Notes: generated by a model not told the origin, from the letters alone. DNA of 64,000 bases from Gloeocapsopsis sp. IPPAS B-1203 (GCF_002749975.1 NZ_PEIG01000002.1:434001-498000); one strand, 5' to 3'; positions 1 to 8,687 are shown, counted from the first letter of the stretch. Made by a program: numbers and translations.

Positions 1-56
1 TACTATGTTGTGGTACTTTGACTGAATCTTAATACAAAATATTTCAAATAAATTTT

Positions 57-1436
57 ATGGCTTTTATTCAAGGAACTTCTAAAAATGATACCCTGACTGG
101 CACTGCACTAGCAGATACGCTCTACGGTTATGCCGGAAACGACAAAATTTACGGTTATGGTGGTAATGACCTGCTTCGAGGAGGTAGTGGCAATGATACC
201 CTCTTTGGCGGTCGTGGCAATGATACACTCTTTGGTGGTAGCGGCGACGATCGACTTGTTGGCGGTCGTGGAATAGACACAGCTAGTTATAGCCAAGCTA
301 CTCGAGGAATTGTTGCGAATCTCAAAAAAGGAATTGTTGTTACACCCATCTTTAATCCATCAAGTCAACCCAAAATTATGCCTTTGGGTGACTCAATCAC
401 TGAGGGAAAACACCGCGTTGACCCTACTCCTGGAACTTACCGAATTCAACTATGGAATAATGTGTCGGCTGATGGTTTGAAAATCGACTTTGTTGGTTCG
501 CAGTTTAATGGACCTCCAAGCCTTGATGACAAAAACCACGAAGGGCACGGTGGTTGGACAATCGATGAAATCACTAATTTAGTTGATAGAGGAATTCTCA
601 AAACCTACCAACCTGATATTGTGTTACTAATGATCGGCACAAATGATGCTTTAGGTCGTAGTGGTTTGAGAGAAATGTACAACGACTTAAGCTACTTAAT
701 TGACCGCATTGCGCAGCAATCAGCAAACACTCAGATACTTGTTTCGTCCATTGCTCCAATTGATGCTAGTGTTCGTAGCAAAACCGCTGCTAACCTTGCT
801 CAAGATTTTAATGCTCTTCTTCCTGGCTTAGTTGATCGCAAAGTTGCGCAAGGCAAGAATGTTAGCTTTGTCAATGCAGGAGGTAGTCTTAAGCTGAGTG
901 ACTTAACTCCCGATGGTATTCATCCTCGTCGTCAAGGCTACGATAAACTGGGAAACGCTTGGTATGATGCACTAGTTGACCGCGATACTCTGACGGGGAT
1001 AGAAAATGTTACAGGATCGCGATTTGCTGATAAGTTAATCGGCAATGGTGCTGCTAATGTTCTGCAAGGGAATGCTGGTAATGATACACTCATTGGCGGG
1101 TTTGGTAATGATACGTTAATTGGCGGTTCTGGTTACGATCGCTTTGTATTTAATTACCCCGCTGAGGGAGTTGATATTATTAGAGACTTTAATCCCAACT
1201 TCGATAAAATCGTAGTTTCTCAAGCAGGTTTTGGTGGTGGGCTTTCGAGAGGGACTATTACAAGCAGAGAGTTTCGCGTAGCATCTGCACAAAATTCAAG
1301 CGATCGCTTCATTTACAACCGCAGTAACGGTAATTTATTCTTTGACGTTGATGGGACTGGCAACGCTGACGCGATTCAAATTGCCAAACTGATCGGCGAA
1401 CCAAATCTTACACGTAATAACATTGTTGTTATCTAG
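57..1436 (+). CDS. RTX calcium-binding protein with inserted SGNH/GDSL esterase domain
   Basis: 459 aa. Residues about 27-75 carry glycine/aspartate nonapeptide RTX repeats (GGxGNDxLx), and a second block lies at about 320-362. Between them is an SGNH hydrolase: block I GDS at 111-113 (nucleophile Ser113), block III GTND at 194-197, and block V DGIH at 286-289 (Asp286, His289). It is probably a secreted lipase/esterase or carbohydrate esterase that folds on Ca2+ outside the cell. RTX proteins of this type usually leave by type I secretion; there is no N-terminal signal peptide and no transporter gene nearby. The esterase interrupts a segment (GIDTASYSQ... then DTLTGIENVTGS) that is normally continuous in RTX proteins. 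The substrate cannot be predicted. It converges with the next gene 5 bp away. Confidence 0.88.
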   Translation: MAFIQGTSKNDTLTGTALADTLYGYAGNDKIYGYGGNDLLRGGSGNDTLFGGRGNDTLFGGSGDDRLVGGRGIDTASYSQATRGIVANLKKGIVVTPIFNPSSQPKIMPLGDSITEGKHRVDPTPGTYRIQLWNNVSADGLKIDFVGSQFNGPPSLDDKNHEGHGGWTIDEITNLVDRGILKTYQPDIVLLMIGTNDALGRSGLREMYNDLSYLIDRIAQQSANTQILVSSIAPIDASVRSKTAANLAQDFNALLPGLVDRKVAQGKNVSFVNAGGSLKLSDLTPDGIHPRRQGYDKLGNAWYDALVDRDTLTGIENVTGSRFADKLIGNGAANVLQGNAGNDTLIGGFGNDTLIGGSGYDRFVFNYPAEGVDIIRDFNPNFDKIVVSQAGFGGGLSRGTITSREFRVASAQNSSDRFIYNRSNGNLFFDVDGTGNADAIQIAKLIGEPNLTRNNIVVI

Positions 1437-1441
1437 ATGCG

Positions 1442-3052
1442 TTAGTTCTTTATTCGTGCTACTAAATCGATATTATTGCTACGCAATTCAATTGCAGAAG
1501 GCATCTGATTTAAACGCATTAACTCAGAAATTGCTGCCATTTCGGTATCGCGTTGACTTCCTGCTGCAGCTAATACTTGATTGTTTTTGACATAAAAAGC
1601 AATAAATTCTCGTTTCTGCAAGCTACCATCAAAAATAATTTCATCCCACTCAGTCGCGTGTCCGACATAACGCAAAGGAAACTGAAATTGCATTGTCCAA
1701 AAAACTGGGATACCTGCAAATTTTATAGACTTTCCTGCCATGTTGTAAGCTGCAACGCGACCGTGTTGTGCTGCTAAGCGCCAGTGTTCTACCCGTGTTG
1801 ATTCACCTGTACGGCAGTCAGGATAACGCGCAATATCTCCCGCTGCATACAATCCATCAGCTGCACAAAGATATTCATCGACAACCACACTACGCTCTTT
1901 TTCATGCAACTCTACACCTTCGAGAAACTGAGTTGCTGGCTGTACGCCAATACCTACAATGACTAGATCAGTTGCTAAGCGATCGCCATTTTCTAAAATA
2001 ACAGCTTCTACTTTGCCCTCACCTTCAAATTCTTGAGCTTTTGTGCCTAGAAGGAAACTCACGCCTTGTTCTTCATGTACCTGCTGAAACAACTGTCCAA
2101 TTTCTTTACCAAGAATTTTCTCAAACGGTACTGCACTCGGCGAAACAACAGTAACTTGCAAACCGTGCTGTGTTAGCCCCGCAGCCGCTTCCATCCCAAT
2201 AAAACTTGAACCAATCACAACGGCATGCGATGCATTTTTTGCGGATGAGAGGATCTTTTCCGTATCAGCAAAACTACGTAAGGTAAAGATATTTGCTAAA
2301 TCTGCACCTTTAACTTCCAACTGACGTGGTTTACCACCTGTAGCCAACAACAACGAGTCATAAGTCATTGTCTCACTATCTGCCAAGGTAATAGTTTTAG
2401 TTGTTGCATCGATGCGTTCAACGCGCTTATTCAATAACACTTCAATACCATGCTCATCGTAGAACTTCTGCGATCGCAATGGCATCTCATCAGTAGAGAC
2501 TTTGCCAGTAAAGTAGTCTTTGCTCAACCACGTACGGTCATATGGTAATTTATCCTCATACGTCAGCATGACGATGCGCCCTGCAAAACCTGCTTGTCGC
2601 AATGCTTCGACTGCTGCACTTCCCGCTGCACCTGCACCTAATACAACAAATACGCGTTGATCTATGTCTGGTTTATACTCCACCATTGCAGGTGTGCGTT
2701 GCTGTGGTGCAGAATCAGGAACACTTACAATGACATCTTCATCTACAATTCGTACCGCATAACAAGGTTGCGCATCTAATCCTGGCGGTTCTTGTAGATC
2801 TCCTGTTACCAAGTTAAAACAAGCATTATGCCAGGGACAAATAACGCGATCGCCACTCAAAACTCCCTCCGCAAGTGGAGCTTTATAGTGCGTACAGTAA
2901 GCACCAATTGCGTGAAATTCATCATTCATTCGCGCTAGTAATACATCAGTGTCTCCCACCGAAACTTGCTTCATCTCGCCATTTTGTAAATCCTTAACTT
3001 GGGCAACAACAGCTTCCTTCAATGGTGCAGACTCAGCGTTCTGTTTACTCAT
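1442..3052 (-). CDS. Rieske 2Fe-2S / FAD pyridine-nucleotide-disulfide oxidoreductase (AIF-like)
   Basis: 536 aa. An N-terminal Rieske domain (about 15-112) has the cluster ligands Cys53-x-His55 and Cys72-x-x-His75. A hinge of about 20 residues leads to a class I pyridine nucleotide-disulfide oxidoreductase: FAD-binding GAGAAG at 139-144, an NAD(P)-binding segment around 275-300 (VVIGSSFIGMEAA), and the second FAD motif (LYAAGDIA) near 400. The architecture matches the AIF-like/AIFL group, which resembles ferredoxin reductases of oxygenase systems. NAD(P)H-dependent electron transfer through FAD and the Rieske cluster is the expected chemistry; the electron acceptor is unknown. It is cytosolic, with no signal peptide, and no oxygenase gene lies beside it. 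Confidence 0.87.
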   Translation of the reverse strand: MSKQNAESAPLKEAVVAQVKDLQNGEMKQVSVGDTDVLLARMNDEFHAIGAYCTHYKAPLAEGVLSGDRVICPWHNACFNLVTGDLQEPPGLDAQPCYAVRIVDEDVIVSVPDSAPQQRTPAMVEYKPDIDQRVFVVLGAGAAGSAAVEALRQAGFAGRIVMLTYEDKLPYDRTWLSKDYFTGKVSTDEMPLRSQKFYDEHGIEVLLNKRVERIDATTKTITLADSETMTYDSLLLATGGKPRQLEVKGADLANIFTLRSFADTEKILSSAKNASHAVVIGSSFIGMEAAAGLTQHGLQVTVVSPSAVPFEKILGKEIGQLFQQVHEEQGVSFLLGTKAQEFEGEGKVEAVILENGDRLATDLVIVGIGVQPATQFLEGVELHEKERSVVVDEYLCAADGLYAAGDIARYPDCRTGESTRVEHWRLAAQHGRVAAYNMAGKSIKFAGIPVFWTMQFQFPLRYVGHATEWDEIIFDGSLQKREFIAFYVKNNQVLAAAGSQRDTEMAAISELMRLNQMPSAIELRSNNIDLVARIKN

Positions 3053-3374
3053 AATTAATTAAAGAGAAAATGGCAATAGGCAAAGGTTAATCAGCAATAG
3101 CAAATTACCAATGACTCACTAAAACTGTTAGAGAACCTACACAAGAACTTACACATACTTCTAATCCTTTGTGCTCTTTGTGTCTACCCTGCGGGAAAGC
3201 TACGCCAATGTGGTAGCCTGCGGCATGCCCTTCGGGTTCGCAGTCGCTTCAAGTCGGCAGAGCCGCCCAATGCGCTGCTCACCGCTCTGCGTCTACGTTT
3301 CAAATTTACAACTCAGATAAAATTTTCTCCCAAGCAAGAACCTTTACTCATCTTGCCTGGGATAGACGTACTTC
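3053..3374. other. Intergenic region with repeat-like sequence
   Basis: No gene seen. Positions about 3190-3298 are GC-richer than their surroundings and full of short inverted motifs (GCTACGCC, GGTAGCC, GCGGCATGCC, GGGTTCGC). They resemble the short interspersed intergenic repeats of large cyanobacterial genomes. Related GCTACGC/GTAGCG motifs recur near 19.73 and 50.96 kb. The left part would hold the promoter of the Rieske-AIF gene; the right part contains a terminator candidate for the aldolase. Confidence 0.5.
3320..3361 (-). terminator. Probable terminator of the aldolase operon
   Basis: On the minus strand, just after the aldolase stop, CCCAGGCAAG (3361-3352) can pair with CTTGCTTGGG (3338-3329). 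This gives a 10-bp stem with one G-U pair and a 13-nt loop, followed by AGAAAATTTT. The uridine tract is weak, so termination efficiency is uncertain. Confidence 0.5.
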
Positions 3375-4457
3375 TTAAGCGATCGTCACTTCCGACGACA
3401 GATAAACATCCTGAATCGCGTGAAACAGCTTTACCCCGTCTTCAAAAGGACGCTGGAACGTCTTACGACCAGAAATTAAGCCAGAACCACCAGCACGTTT
3501 ATTAATCACTGCTGTGCGAATAGCTTCAGCAAAATCATTTTTACCAGAAGCACCACCCGAATTAATCAACCCCGCACGTCCGCAATAAGAATTTAAGACT
3601 TGATAGCGCGTTAAGTCAATTGGGTGATCTGTGACTAAATCAGTGTAGATGCGATCGTTGGTTTTACCGTAGCTTTTTCCTGTTGCTTGGGCAACTGCGG
3701 CATAACCATGATTATTTTCTGGCAACTTCTGTTTGACAATATCAGCTTCAATTGTCACGCCCAAGTGATTAGCTTGACCTGTGAGGTCTGCTGAGATGTG
3801 ATAGTCTTTGTCTTGCTTAAATGCATTGTTACGCAAATAGCACCACAAAACTGTTGCCATACCAAGTTCGTGAGCGTGGGCAAAAGCTTCACTCACTTCT
3901 TGAATTTGCCGCGTTGATTGTTCAGAACCAAAATAAATAGTTGCACCAACTGCAACAGCACCTAAATTCCAAGCTTGTTCAACCGATGCAAACATCACTT
4001 GGTCAAATTGGTTTGGATATGTCAGCAGTTCGTTGTGGTTGAGTTTGGCAATAAAGGGGATTTTGTGAGCATATTTACGCGAAACACTGCCCAAAACTCC
4101 CAACGTTGTCGCAACTGCATTACAACCTGCTTCGATCGCCAATTTAACGATGTTTTCTGGATCGAAATAGATTGGGTTAGGTGCAAACGATGCTCCTGCA
4201 GAGTGTTCGATTCCCTGGTCTACTGGCAAGATAGAAAGATAGCCCGTATTTGCTAAACGACCATAAGAGTAAAGTTGTTGCAGACTGCGCAATACTTGCG
4301 GTGAGCGATCGCTAATTGTAAAAATGCGATCGACAAAATCTGATCCTGGTAAGTGCAATAAATCCTTTGATACTTTGGCTTTATGTGTCAATAAATTCTC
4401 TGCTTCTTCACCCAACCAAGATGCAATAGATTCTGGTACAGATAGTGTTGCTGTCAT
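3375..4457 (-). CDS. Class I fructose-bisphosphate aldolase (DhnA/FbaB type)
   Basis: 360 aa. It cleaves fructose 1,6-bisphosphate to dihydroxyacetone phosphate and glyceraldehyde 3-phosphate through a Schiff-base lysine, and in cyanobacteria it accompanies the main class II enzyme of glycolysis and the Calvin cycle. Recognised by the archaeal/DhnA-type barrel segments: [10 protein letters not shown] near 76-85, the [11 protein letters not shown] strand, GATIYFGSE, and the C-terminal [12 protein letters not shown] and [10 protein letters not shown] segments that bind phosphate and substrate. Full length for the family, with no signal peptide. It follows the aldo/keto reductase gene by 20 bp on the same strand, so co-transcription is likely. 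Confidence 0.88.
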   Translation of the reverse strand: MTATLSVPESIASWLGEEAENLLTHKAKVSKDLLHLPGSDFVDRIFTISDRSPQVLRSLQQLYSYGRLANTGYLSILPVDQGIEHSAGASFAPNPIYFDPENIVKLAIEAGCNAVATTLGVLGSVSRKYAHKIPFIAKLNHNELLTYPNQFDQVMFASVEQAWNLGAVAVGATIYFGSEQSTRQIQEVSEAFAHAHELGMATVLWCYLRNNAFKQDKDYHISADLTGQANHLGVTIEADIVKQKLPENNHGYAAVAQATGKSYGKTNDRIYTDLVTDHPIDLTRYQVLNSYCGRAGLINSGGASGKNDFAEAIRTAVINKRAGGSGLISGRKTFQRPFEDGVKLFHAIQDVYLSSEVTIA

Positions 4458-4477
4458 AAAAATTCCTCAAATCTCTC

Positions 4478-5575
4478 TTAAAGTTTCAATTGCTGTGGTA
4501 ATGGAAAGCCGTGCTGTTCTCTACCAGGTCTCCCGTCGTATTTTTTTGATGTTTTGTACAGTTCAAAGCGTCCATCTGCGGCGTAGTTTGCATATTGATT
4601 GCGTACACCTTGCATTTCCTCTGTACTCATCGGCTGAAAGTTACCAGCAATACGTAAGTTCTGATACAGCACTGCTAAAGAATCAATGCCGCTAACTGTA
4701 CTTGCTACAGAGAGACTCATAGCGTAGCGGAGTGCCTCTTCTACTGTAACGATTCCTTTTTTCAATGCGTCGCCACTACCACCCAAACTTTTCATGCCAA
4801 TTGCCGCAATTTGCTGGCGGTTGAGTTCTGGTAACACTTGTTGCTCAAAACTGCGAAAGCTAGCATCAAAACAATTTAGCGGTAACTGACAAGTATCAAA
4901 AGGGTATTTGTACGCCAACATCTTGAGATGAATTGCGGGGTCTTTGTGACCTGTAAAACCAATAAATCTCACTTTTCCCTGTTGTTTTGCTTGCTCTAGT
5001 GCTTCAACTACGCCGCCTTTGGCAAAATGTAATTCAGGATCGTTGTCGTAAATCACTTCGTGAATTTGCCACAAATCGATGTAATCTGTTTTCAAGCGTT
5101 GTAAAGATTGCTCTAACTGCTGCATTGCTACGCGGGCATCACGCCCATGCGTACAAACTTTTGTCATTAAAAACGCTTTGTCGCGTCTTCCTCCTTGTAG
5201 TGCTTGTCCCATTAATTCTTCGCAGCGTCCCTTACCGTACTCCCAGGCGTTATCTAAGAAATTTACTCCGGCGTCAACCGCTTCTTGAACAATTCGTACC
5301 GCAACTTGATCGTCTTTGATGTTACCTAGGTGTGCGCCTCCTAGTGCTAATGCAGAGACTTCTACTCCTGTTTTACCTAACATCCGTTGCGGGATTGCAC
5401 CAAAATCCTCATGGGCGTTAGCTATTTGGCTTTGTGCTGCTGCTGAGGTGTTGTGTTTTTGCCAGATGAGATAGGCGATCGCACCTCCAGCGCAAACAAT
5501 ACTAGCACGCAGCAAAAATTGCCGTCGCTGCCAATCGAGCGAGTACTTTTGTGGTGTTCCTGGTTCTTCCACCAT
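4478..5575 (-). CDS. Aldo/keto reductase with twin-arginine signal
   Basis: 365 aa. The N-terminus has Arg17-Arg18 in a RRQFLLRAS context followed by a hydrophobic stretch (about 22-37), a Tat-type export or anchor signal. The rest is an aldo/keto reductase barrel with the catalytic tetrad apparent as Asp108, Tyr113, Lys139 and His172. These enzymes use NAD(P)H to reduce carbonyls. Export of a folded enzyme by Tat would fit, but a nicotinamide source outside the cytoplasm is unclear, so an inner-membrane-anchored or cofactor-retaining protein is possible. It lies 20 bp upstream of the aldolase and probably shares its promoter. The substrate is not predictable. Confidence 0.82.
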   Translation of the reverse strand: MVEEPGTPQKYSLDWQRRQFLLRASIVCAGGAIAYLIWQKHNTSAAAQSQIANAHEDFGAIPQRMLGKTGVEVSALALGGAHLGNIKDDQVAVRIVQEAVDAGVNFLDNAWEYGKGRCEELMGQALQGGRRDKAFLMTKVCTHGRDARVAMQQLEQSLQRLKTDYIDLWQIHEVIYDNDPELHFAKGGVVEALEQAKQQGKVRFIGFTGHKDPAIHLKMLAYKYPFDTCQLPLNCFDASFRSFEQQVLPELNRQQIAAIGMKSLGGSGDALKKGIVTVEEALRYAMSLSVASTVSGIDSLAVLYQNLRIAGNFQPMSTEEMQGVRNQYANYAADGRFELYKTSKKYDGRPGREQHGFPLPQQLKL

Positions 5576-5662
5576 CAGCTATCACCTCCCTTTTCCTGTT
5601 AGCACTCCTTGATTGTAAAAAAACCTACCTTCAGGTAGTAGAGAGTGAAGAGCTTACTTAAG

Positions 5663-5744
5663 GGCTAACGGTGAAGTTGTGCAGTATACACCTTAAAATC
5701 CCATTGCCAGACTTTGTTCCGTTCTTACTAACGCAGTGTTAGCT
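5663..5744 (-). other. attC-like recombination site 1
   Basis: Read on the minus strand from 5744: outer box AGCTAAC (5744-5738) pairs six of seven positions with GTTAGCC (5669-5663). The inner boxes GTTAGT and ACAAC pair with one unpaired A, the extrahelical-base pattern of attC sites. It is 82 bp long and lies 17 bp after the Uma2 gene, as expected for the 3' end of a cassette. Its right arm (CTGCACAACTT) is shared with the site at 7396-7483. The boxes deviate slightly from the RYYYAAC/GTTRRRY consensus. Confidence 0.62.
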
Positions 5745-5761
5745 TGCTAGCAATTACTCAA

Positions 5762-6325
5762 TTACTCCAATAACCAAGCAAACAAATCTTTGATTTTCAG
5801 CTGTAGCTCACTTGCAAACGATGGTACAGGAACAACTTCATCTGGCTCATCCAACACTTCAGGTTCTTGCTTCGGATGATAAACGAACACCGTTTGTTCA
5901 TCTGGATCGATTAACCAACCTATGTGGGTTCCATGCTTCAAGCAGTGAAGGATATTCTTCGTTACTTTTGTTTGGCTTTGATCAGGAGACAGGATTTCAA
6001 TTGTCCAATCTGGTGCGGCAGGAAACGTGTTGGCAACCTCCCCATTCTCATCACGGGGAATTCGGTTCCAAAGAAAAACCGCAATATCAGGAACAGTTGA
6101 ACGACCACCAAAGGTACAACGTAACTCAGGAAACGCACGAGCGATACGCTTAGCTTTAACTACACCATTGATAGCAGGTACGAGTTCTCCTTGAATGGCA
6201 CTGTGTTTCCCTTGAGGCATCGGTTTCTGAATAATTTGACCATCAATGTATTCACTTGCAGGTTTCGTTTCTGGTAATTGCAAAAACTCCGCCAAGGTCA
6301 GTGTTTTAGATGGTGTTTGTACCAT
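5762..6325 (-). CDS. Uma2 family (DUF820) endonuclease-like protein
   Basis: 187 aa, the usual length of the Uma2/DUF820 family that is greatly expanded in cyanobacteria. These proteins have a PD-(D/E)xK nuclease fold. Visible motifs are TLAEFLQLPETKPASEYIDG at the start, VPDIAVF near 75, WTIEILSPDQS near 107 and GWLIDPDEQTVFVY near 135. Their biological role is poorly known and links to mobile DNA are common. Here the gene is followed 17 bp downstream by an attC-like site, so it reads as an integron cassette. ATG at 6325 is followed by the conserved family start. Confidence 0.85.
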   Translation of the reverse strand: MVQTPSKTLTLAEFLQLPETKPASEYIDGQIIQKPMPQGKHSAIQGELVPAINGVVKAKRIARAFPELRCTFGGRSTVPDIAVFLWNRIPRDENGEVANTFPAAPDWTIEILSPDQSQTKVTKNILHCLKHGTHIGWLIDPDEQTVFVYHPKQEPEVLDEPDEVVPVPSFASELQLKIKDLFAWLLE

Positions 6326-6472
6326 TTGGGTTTACTCCTCCATCCGCTAGATCAAAGACTGATCTCTATTCTACTTAGATACTCAATGAGGAAAATCGTT
6401 GGAGTCGAGTGAATCTTAGTCATTTATGTGTCGCTGCGTAATAGCAATTCATAAATAGAACAGCTTACGCCT

Positions 6473-6754
6473 CTACAAAATACCTGACTCTAGTTGATCT
6501 AAATATATAAAATCAGGAGACTTTACTCCAGCATCAGCTCTTATCTTCACAAGTTTAGGAGATTCAAAAAATCGCTTGGCATCATCTATCGATGTCCAGG
6601 ATGAGAAATGCACCACTTTGTTAGGATTACTTTCACACTTTAAAACCTGATACGCTTTCTCTCCAGCTTCCCTTCTTATATCGGAAGCATCATCAAAAAT
6701 CTTCTTCCATGACTTGTAGTCTTCAACTTCATGAATAATCAATACATATTGCAT
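6473..6754 (-). CDS. Small ABM/dimeric alpha-beta barrel-like protein
   Basis: 93 aa. The pattern of a first strand (YVLIIHEVEDYKSWKKIFD), a central helix and a strand with HFSSWTSIDDAKRFFESPKL is typical of antibiotic-biosynthesis-monooxygenase or cyclase-like ferredoxin-fold proteins. These act as dimers on quinone-like or haem-like substrates, or have no known enzyme role. No substrate can be assigned. It lies inside the integron-like array, although no convincing attC follows it. Assignment to the fold is moderate; function is unknown. Confidence 0.65.
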   Translation of the reverse strand: MQYVLIIHEVEDYKSWKKIFDDASDIRREAGEKAYQVLKCESNPNKVVHFSSWTSIDDAKRFFESPKLVKIRADAGVKSPDFIYLDQLESGIL

Positions 6755-6825
6755 ATTTTTCTAGCTTTCAGTGTCTTGATTGACTGAACAAATGCTTCGG
6801 TCAGCGTTAGCTGATTGAACTCAAC

Positions 6826-7374
6826 CTATGTAATTTTGGCATCAAGACTATCGATCATCAAGAGAGCATTCACCTTTGTAATCAAACGCCAATGAACAAC
6901 CCAAAAAATTAGAGCAATGAAACCAGCAGCCTCTCCAAGAAACGATGGAAAAAGCGCAGCGACTTGAGCGATGCACCAACCAAAGCCTGACACCCTACCA
7001 AAGCTATTCACTACTTCTAAATGTTGGTTGATCTGAGCTTCTTGTTCTATTGAGCGCGTGACATTCAGGATAATGAAAAAGTCCTCAACGATGTTGTAGA
7101 ACGGCACAAACATGAGCCACACCATTTTCGGGTTCATCGCTTGACAACTAGGTTGAACTAATGACAGGCACTTTTGTAGTGACCGACAATACAACGCAAC
7201 ACTTAAAATAAAGGCAGCAATAATTGTTGAGGTAGCGGAAAATCCCATTGCTCCAAGAGATTCTAAAACTCCGTTACTTCCAGCTTCATTTCCTGTCGCG
7301 CTCCAGAACGGATAAAGCATCACAATTGCAACGAGAGTGGTTGCCATGAATTTGAAGATAAATAATTTTTTCAT
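6826..7374 (-). CDS. Multi-span membrane protein of unknown function (cassette gene)
   Basis: 182 aa. Hydrophobic segments lie at about 7-25, 45-63, 85-102 and 132-163. The PKMVWLMFVPFYNIVEDFFI segment resembles small DUF4328-type membrane proteins, but I do not claim the family. It starts 22 bp downstream of an attC-like site. AGCTAAC (6812-6806, minus) follows its stop by 13 bp and looks like a lone attC outer box. The promoter may be that of upstream cassettes. Expressed membrane proteins of unknown role are common integron cargo. Confidence 0.6.
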   Translation of the reverse strand: MKKLFIFKFMATTLVAIVMLYPFWSATGNEAGSNGVLESLGAMGFSATSTIIAAFILSVALYCRSLQKCLSLVQPSCQAMNPKMVWLMFVPFYNIVEDFFIILNVTRSIEQEAQINQHLEVVNSFGRVSGFGWCIAQVAALFPSFLGEAAGFIALIFWVVHWRLITKVNALLMIDSLDAKIT

Positions 7375-7395
7375 GCCATTTATGAAAGAGATGAA

Positions 7396-7483
7396 GCCTA
7401 ACGACCAAGTTGTGCAGCAGATAAATTTGAACTCTCACCAATAAGATAACCTCTGTACCGTCCGCACCAATGCAGTGTTGGGC
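7396..7483 (-). other. attC-like recombination site 2
   Basis: This is the clearest attC candidate. On the minus strand from 7483: R'' GCCCAAC, 6-nt spacer, L'' TTGGTGC, a central region, L' GCACAA, 7-nt spacer, R' GTTAGGC. R'' and R' both fit the RYYYAAC/GTTRRRY consensus and pair at six of seven positions. L''/L' pair fully except for one extra G in L'', the extrahelical base that orients attC recombination. Length 88 bp. It follows the toxin gene by 18 bp and so closes the toxin-antitoxin cassette. Confidence 0.72.
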
Positions 7484-7501
7484 TGTGGGTATTGGAGCAC
7501 C

Positions 7502-7831
7502 TTACAAACCTAACCAACCTCGCAAGGATTGTTTAAGCTGGTTGACATCAACCTTAGCCAACTGACCGATCACTTTGATCGCCAAGCTTTCATGCACTGT
7601 GTACACGCCTCTTTTGACTGCGGTTGCTACGTTCAATCCTGCTGCTACCCACTCAGACAACACAAACTCCCCTGCCAGTAATGAACCTGTTTTGCTTGTC
7701 AAAGGAGTAATGAGAATATCTTGAGATGGATGCGCTGTACTCACAACAACAGCAGGTCTTACCTTTGAACTTGATAAGTCTGAGAAGGGATAGCGCACTA
7801 AAATAACATCATGTTTGGAGTAGCTGGGCAT
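7502..7831 (-). CDS. MazF/PemK-type toxin (mRNA interferase)
   Basis: 109 aa from the ATG at 7831. In-frame ATGs at 7840 and 7864 exist, but MPSYSKHDVILVRYPF is the usual family start. MazF/PemK toxins cut mRNA and are held inactive by a cognate antitoxin. Visible family features are GDI/HDV-like DVILVRYPFSDLSSSKVRPAVVVS and the PLTSKTG segment. The antitoxin reading frame ends inside this gene (stop at 7811-7809), so the pair overlaps by about 23 bp and is probably translationally coupled. It sits in a cassette closed by the attC at 7396-7483. Confidence 0.82.
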   Translation of the reverse strand: MPSYSKHDVILVRYPFSDLSSSKVRPAVVVSTAHPSQDILITPLTSKTGSLLAGEFVLSEWVAAGLNVATAVKRGVYTVHESLAIKVIGQLAKVDVNQLKQSLRGWLGL

Positions 7832-8012
7832 ATACGTCATCCTCAGCGTTGTCCCAAACTGCATCGAGCGAGGTTTGGCTTGCTTTTAGCCAGAATTCAG
7901 CCTCATCGTCAGGTAAAACTGTCACCAATACCTTTACCCCCTCCGGTAGCTCTGCTGACTCCAATAGCTCAATTTTTCCTTGGCGAACTGTAGCCCAAAG
8001 CGTTCTTAGCAT
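7809..8012 (-). CDS. Probable MazE-like antitoxin of the overlapping MazF toxin
   Basis: 67 aa from ATG at 8012; the frame is open to an ATG at 8099 (96 aa). I prefer the shorter form because MLRTLWATVRQGKIELLE is the normal beginning of this cyanobacterial antitoxin family. An N-terminal AbrB-like or DUF104-like DNA-binding strand pattern (ATVRQGKIELLESAELPEGVKVLVTVLP) is followed by a C-terminal tail (AEFWLKASQTSLDAVWDNAEDDVYAQLL) expected to bind the toxin. It probably represses its own operon. No antitoxin promoter could be pinned down. Confidence 0.75.
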   Translation of the reverse strand: MLRTLWATVRQGKIELLESAELPEGVKVLVTVLPDDEAEFWLKASQTSLDAVWDNAEDDVYAQLLQT

Positions 8013-8200
8013 ATCTTTTGCACGAGACCATGCCTTGATTTTATGCCGTAATTGGTGGTTGAGGGTTCGGCTTTGCCGTTTCGGAGAAAATTGGCTCACC
8101 AGTACCCTTAAAGCAATTCCTCACAAATAACCTTACGGCAGATTAATCTCCGATGCCAATAGATAACTTTGCTGTATCGTCCCCACCAGGATATGAAGTA

Positions 8201-8292
8201 GTTTAACGCCCTGCGCATCACTGGAAGGCGACAATATTAGCATCAGAACTGATTGCGTAAAAATCCATTCCGTGTGCACGTGCTTGTTAGCT
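8201..8292 (-). other. attC-like recombination site 3
   Basis: On the minus strand from 8292: AGCTAAC, then GCACACGGAA, then a central region, TTCCAGTGATGC and finally GTTAAAC (8207-8201), a perfect GTTRRRY box. The inner arms pair over 10 bp with two unpaired A residues, as in attC extrahelical bases. The outer boxes share only TAAC/GTTA. The first base overlaps the stop codon of the upstream gene, which is typical of cassette genes. 92 bp. Confidence 0.62.
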
Positions 8293-8687
8293 TACTTTTT
8301 GTCTATGACTTCAATTCTATGTTGATAACGTCTAATATTTGTTTCACTAACTACATCATCAACAAAAGAAAGATTAAGTGCATTTAGCATAACTGTTAAA
8401 GAACCAAAAGAATCTATCACTAGAAATTTTTTCCCTGCTTCAAAACATGATTTAAGTGTATGTAGATAGATCTCATCATGCTGCTCTGGAAAATTTTGCT
8501 TAAAGTATTTTGACAATGAAGCAATGAGTAAACATAGACGCTCATTAGGTTTGAGGTGTATTAAACCCTCTCGTTGCGTTAAATCTTGTAAAACTCTAAA
8601 GACTGCCGCAATTGCATATACATAAAACTCATAAGCATTGTGACTCGCCAAGCGCGTCAGAGATCTTTTGTGGGTTAAAGACATCAA
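8292..8687 (-). CDS. Unknown protein, possibly the 3' part of a frameshifted gene
   Basis: 131 aa from ATG at 8687, or 130 from the next codon. I do not recognise it. It is mostly helical by composition, with a hydrophobic helix [17 protein letters not shown] and a C-terminal part rich in charged residues. The upstream frame (8853-8629) overlaps it by 59 bp in another frame and looks like its N-terminal half. The pair may be one gene broken by a frameshift, or two coupled genes. It occupies the first cassette position of the integron-like array and ends on an attC-like box. Confidence 0.45.
   Translation of the reverse strand: MMSLTHKRSLTRLASHNAYEFYVYAIAAVFRVLQDLTQREGLIHLKPNERLCLLIASLSKYFKQNFPEQHDEIYLHTLKSCFEAGKKFLVIDSFGSLTVMLNALNLSFVDDVVSETNIRRYQHRIEVIDKK

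Noticed and set aside
6755-6825. Possible fourth attC after the membrane-protein gene
   Set aside because: An outer box AGCTAAC is present (6812-6806) but no GTTRRRY partner or inner arms could be found, so it is at most a half site.
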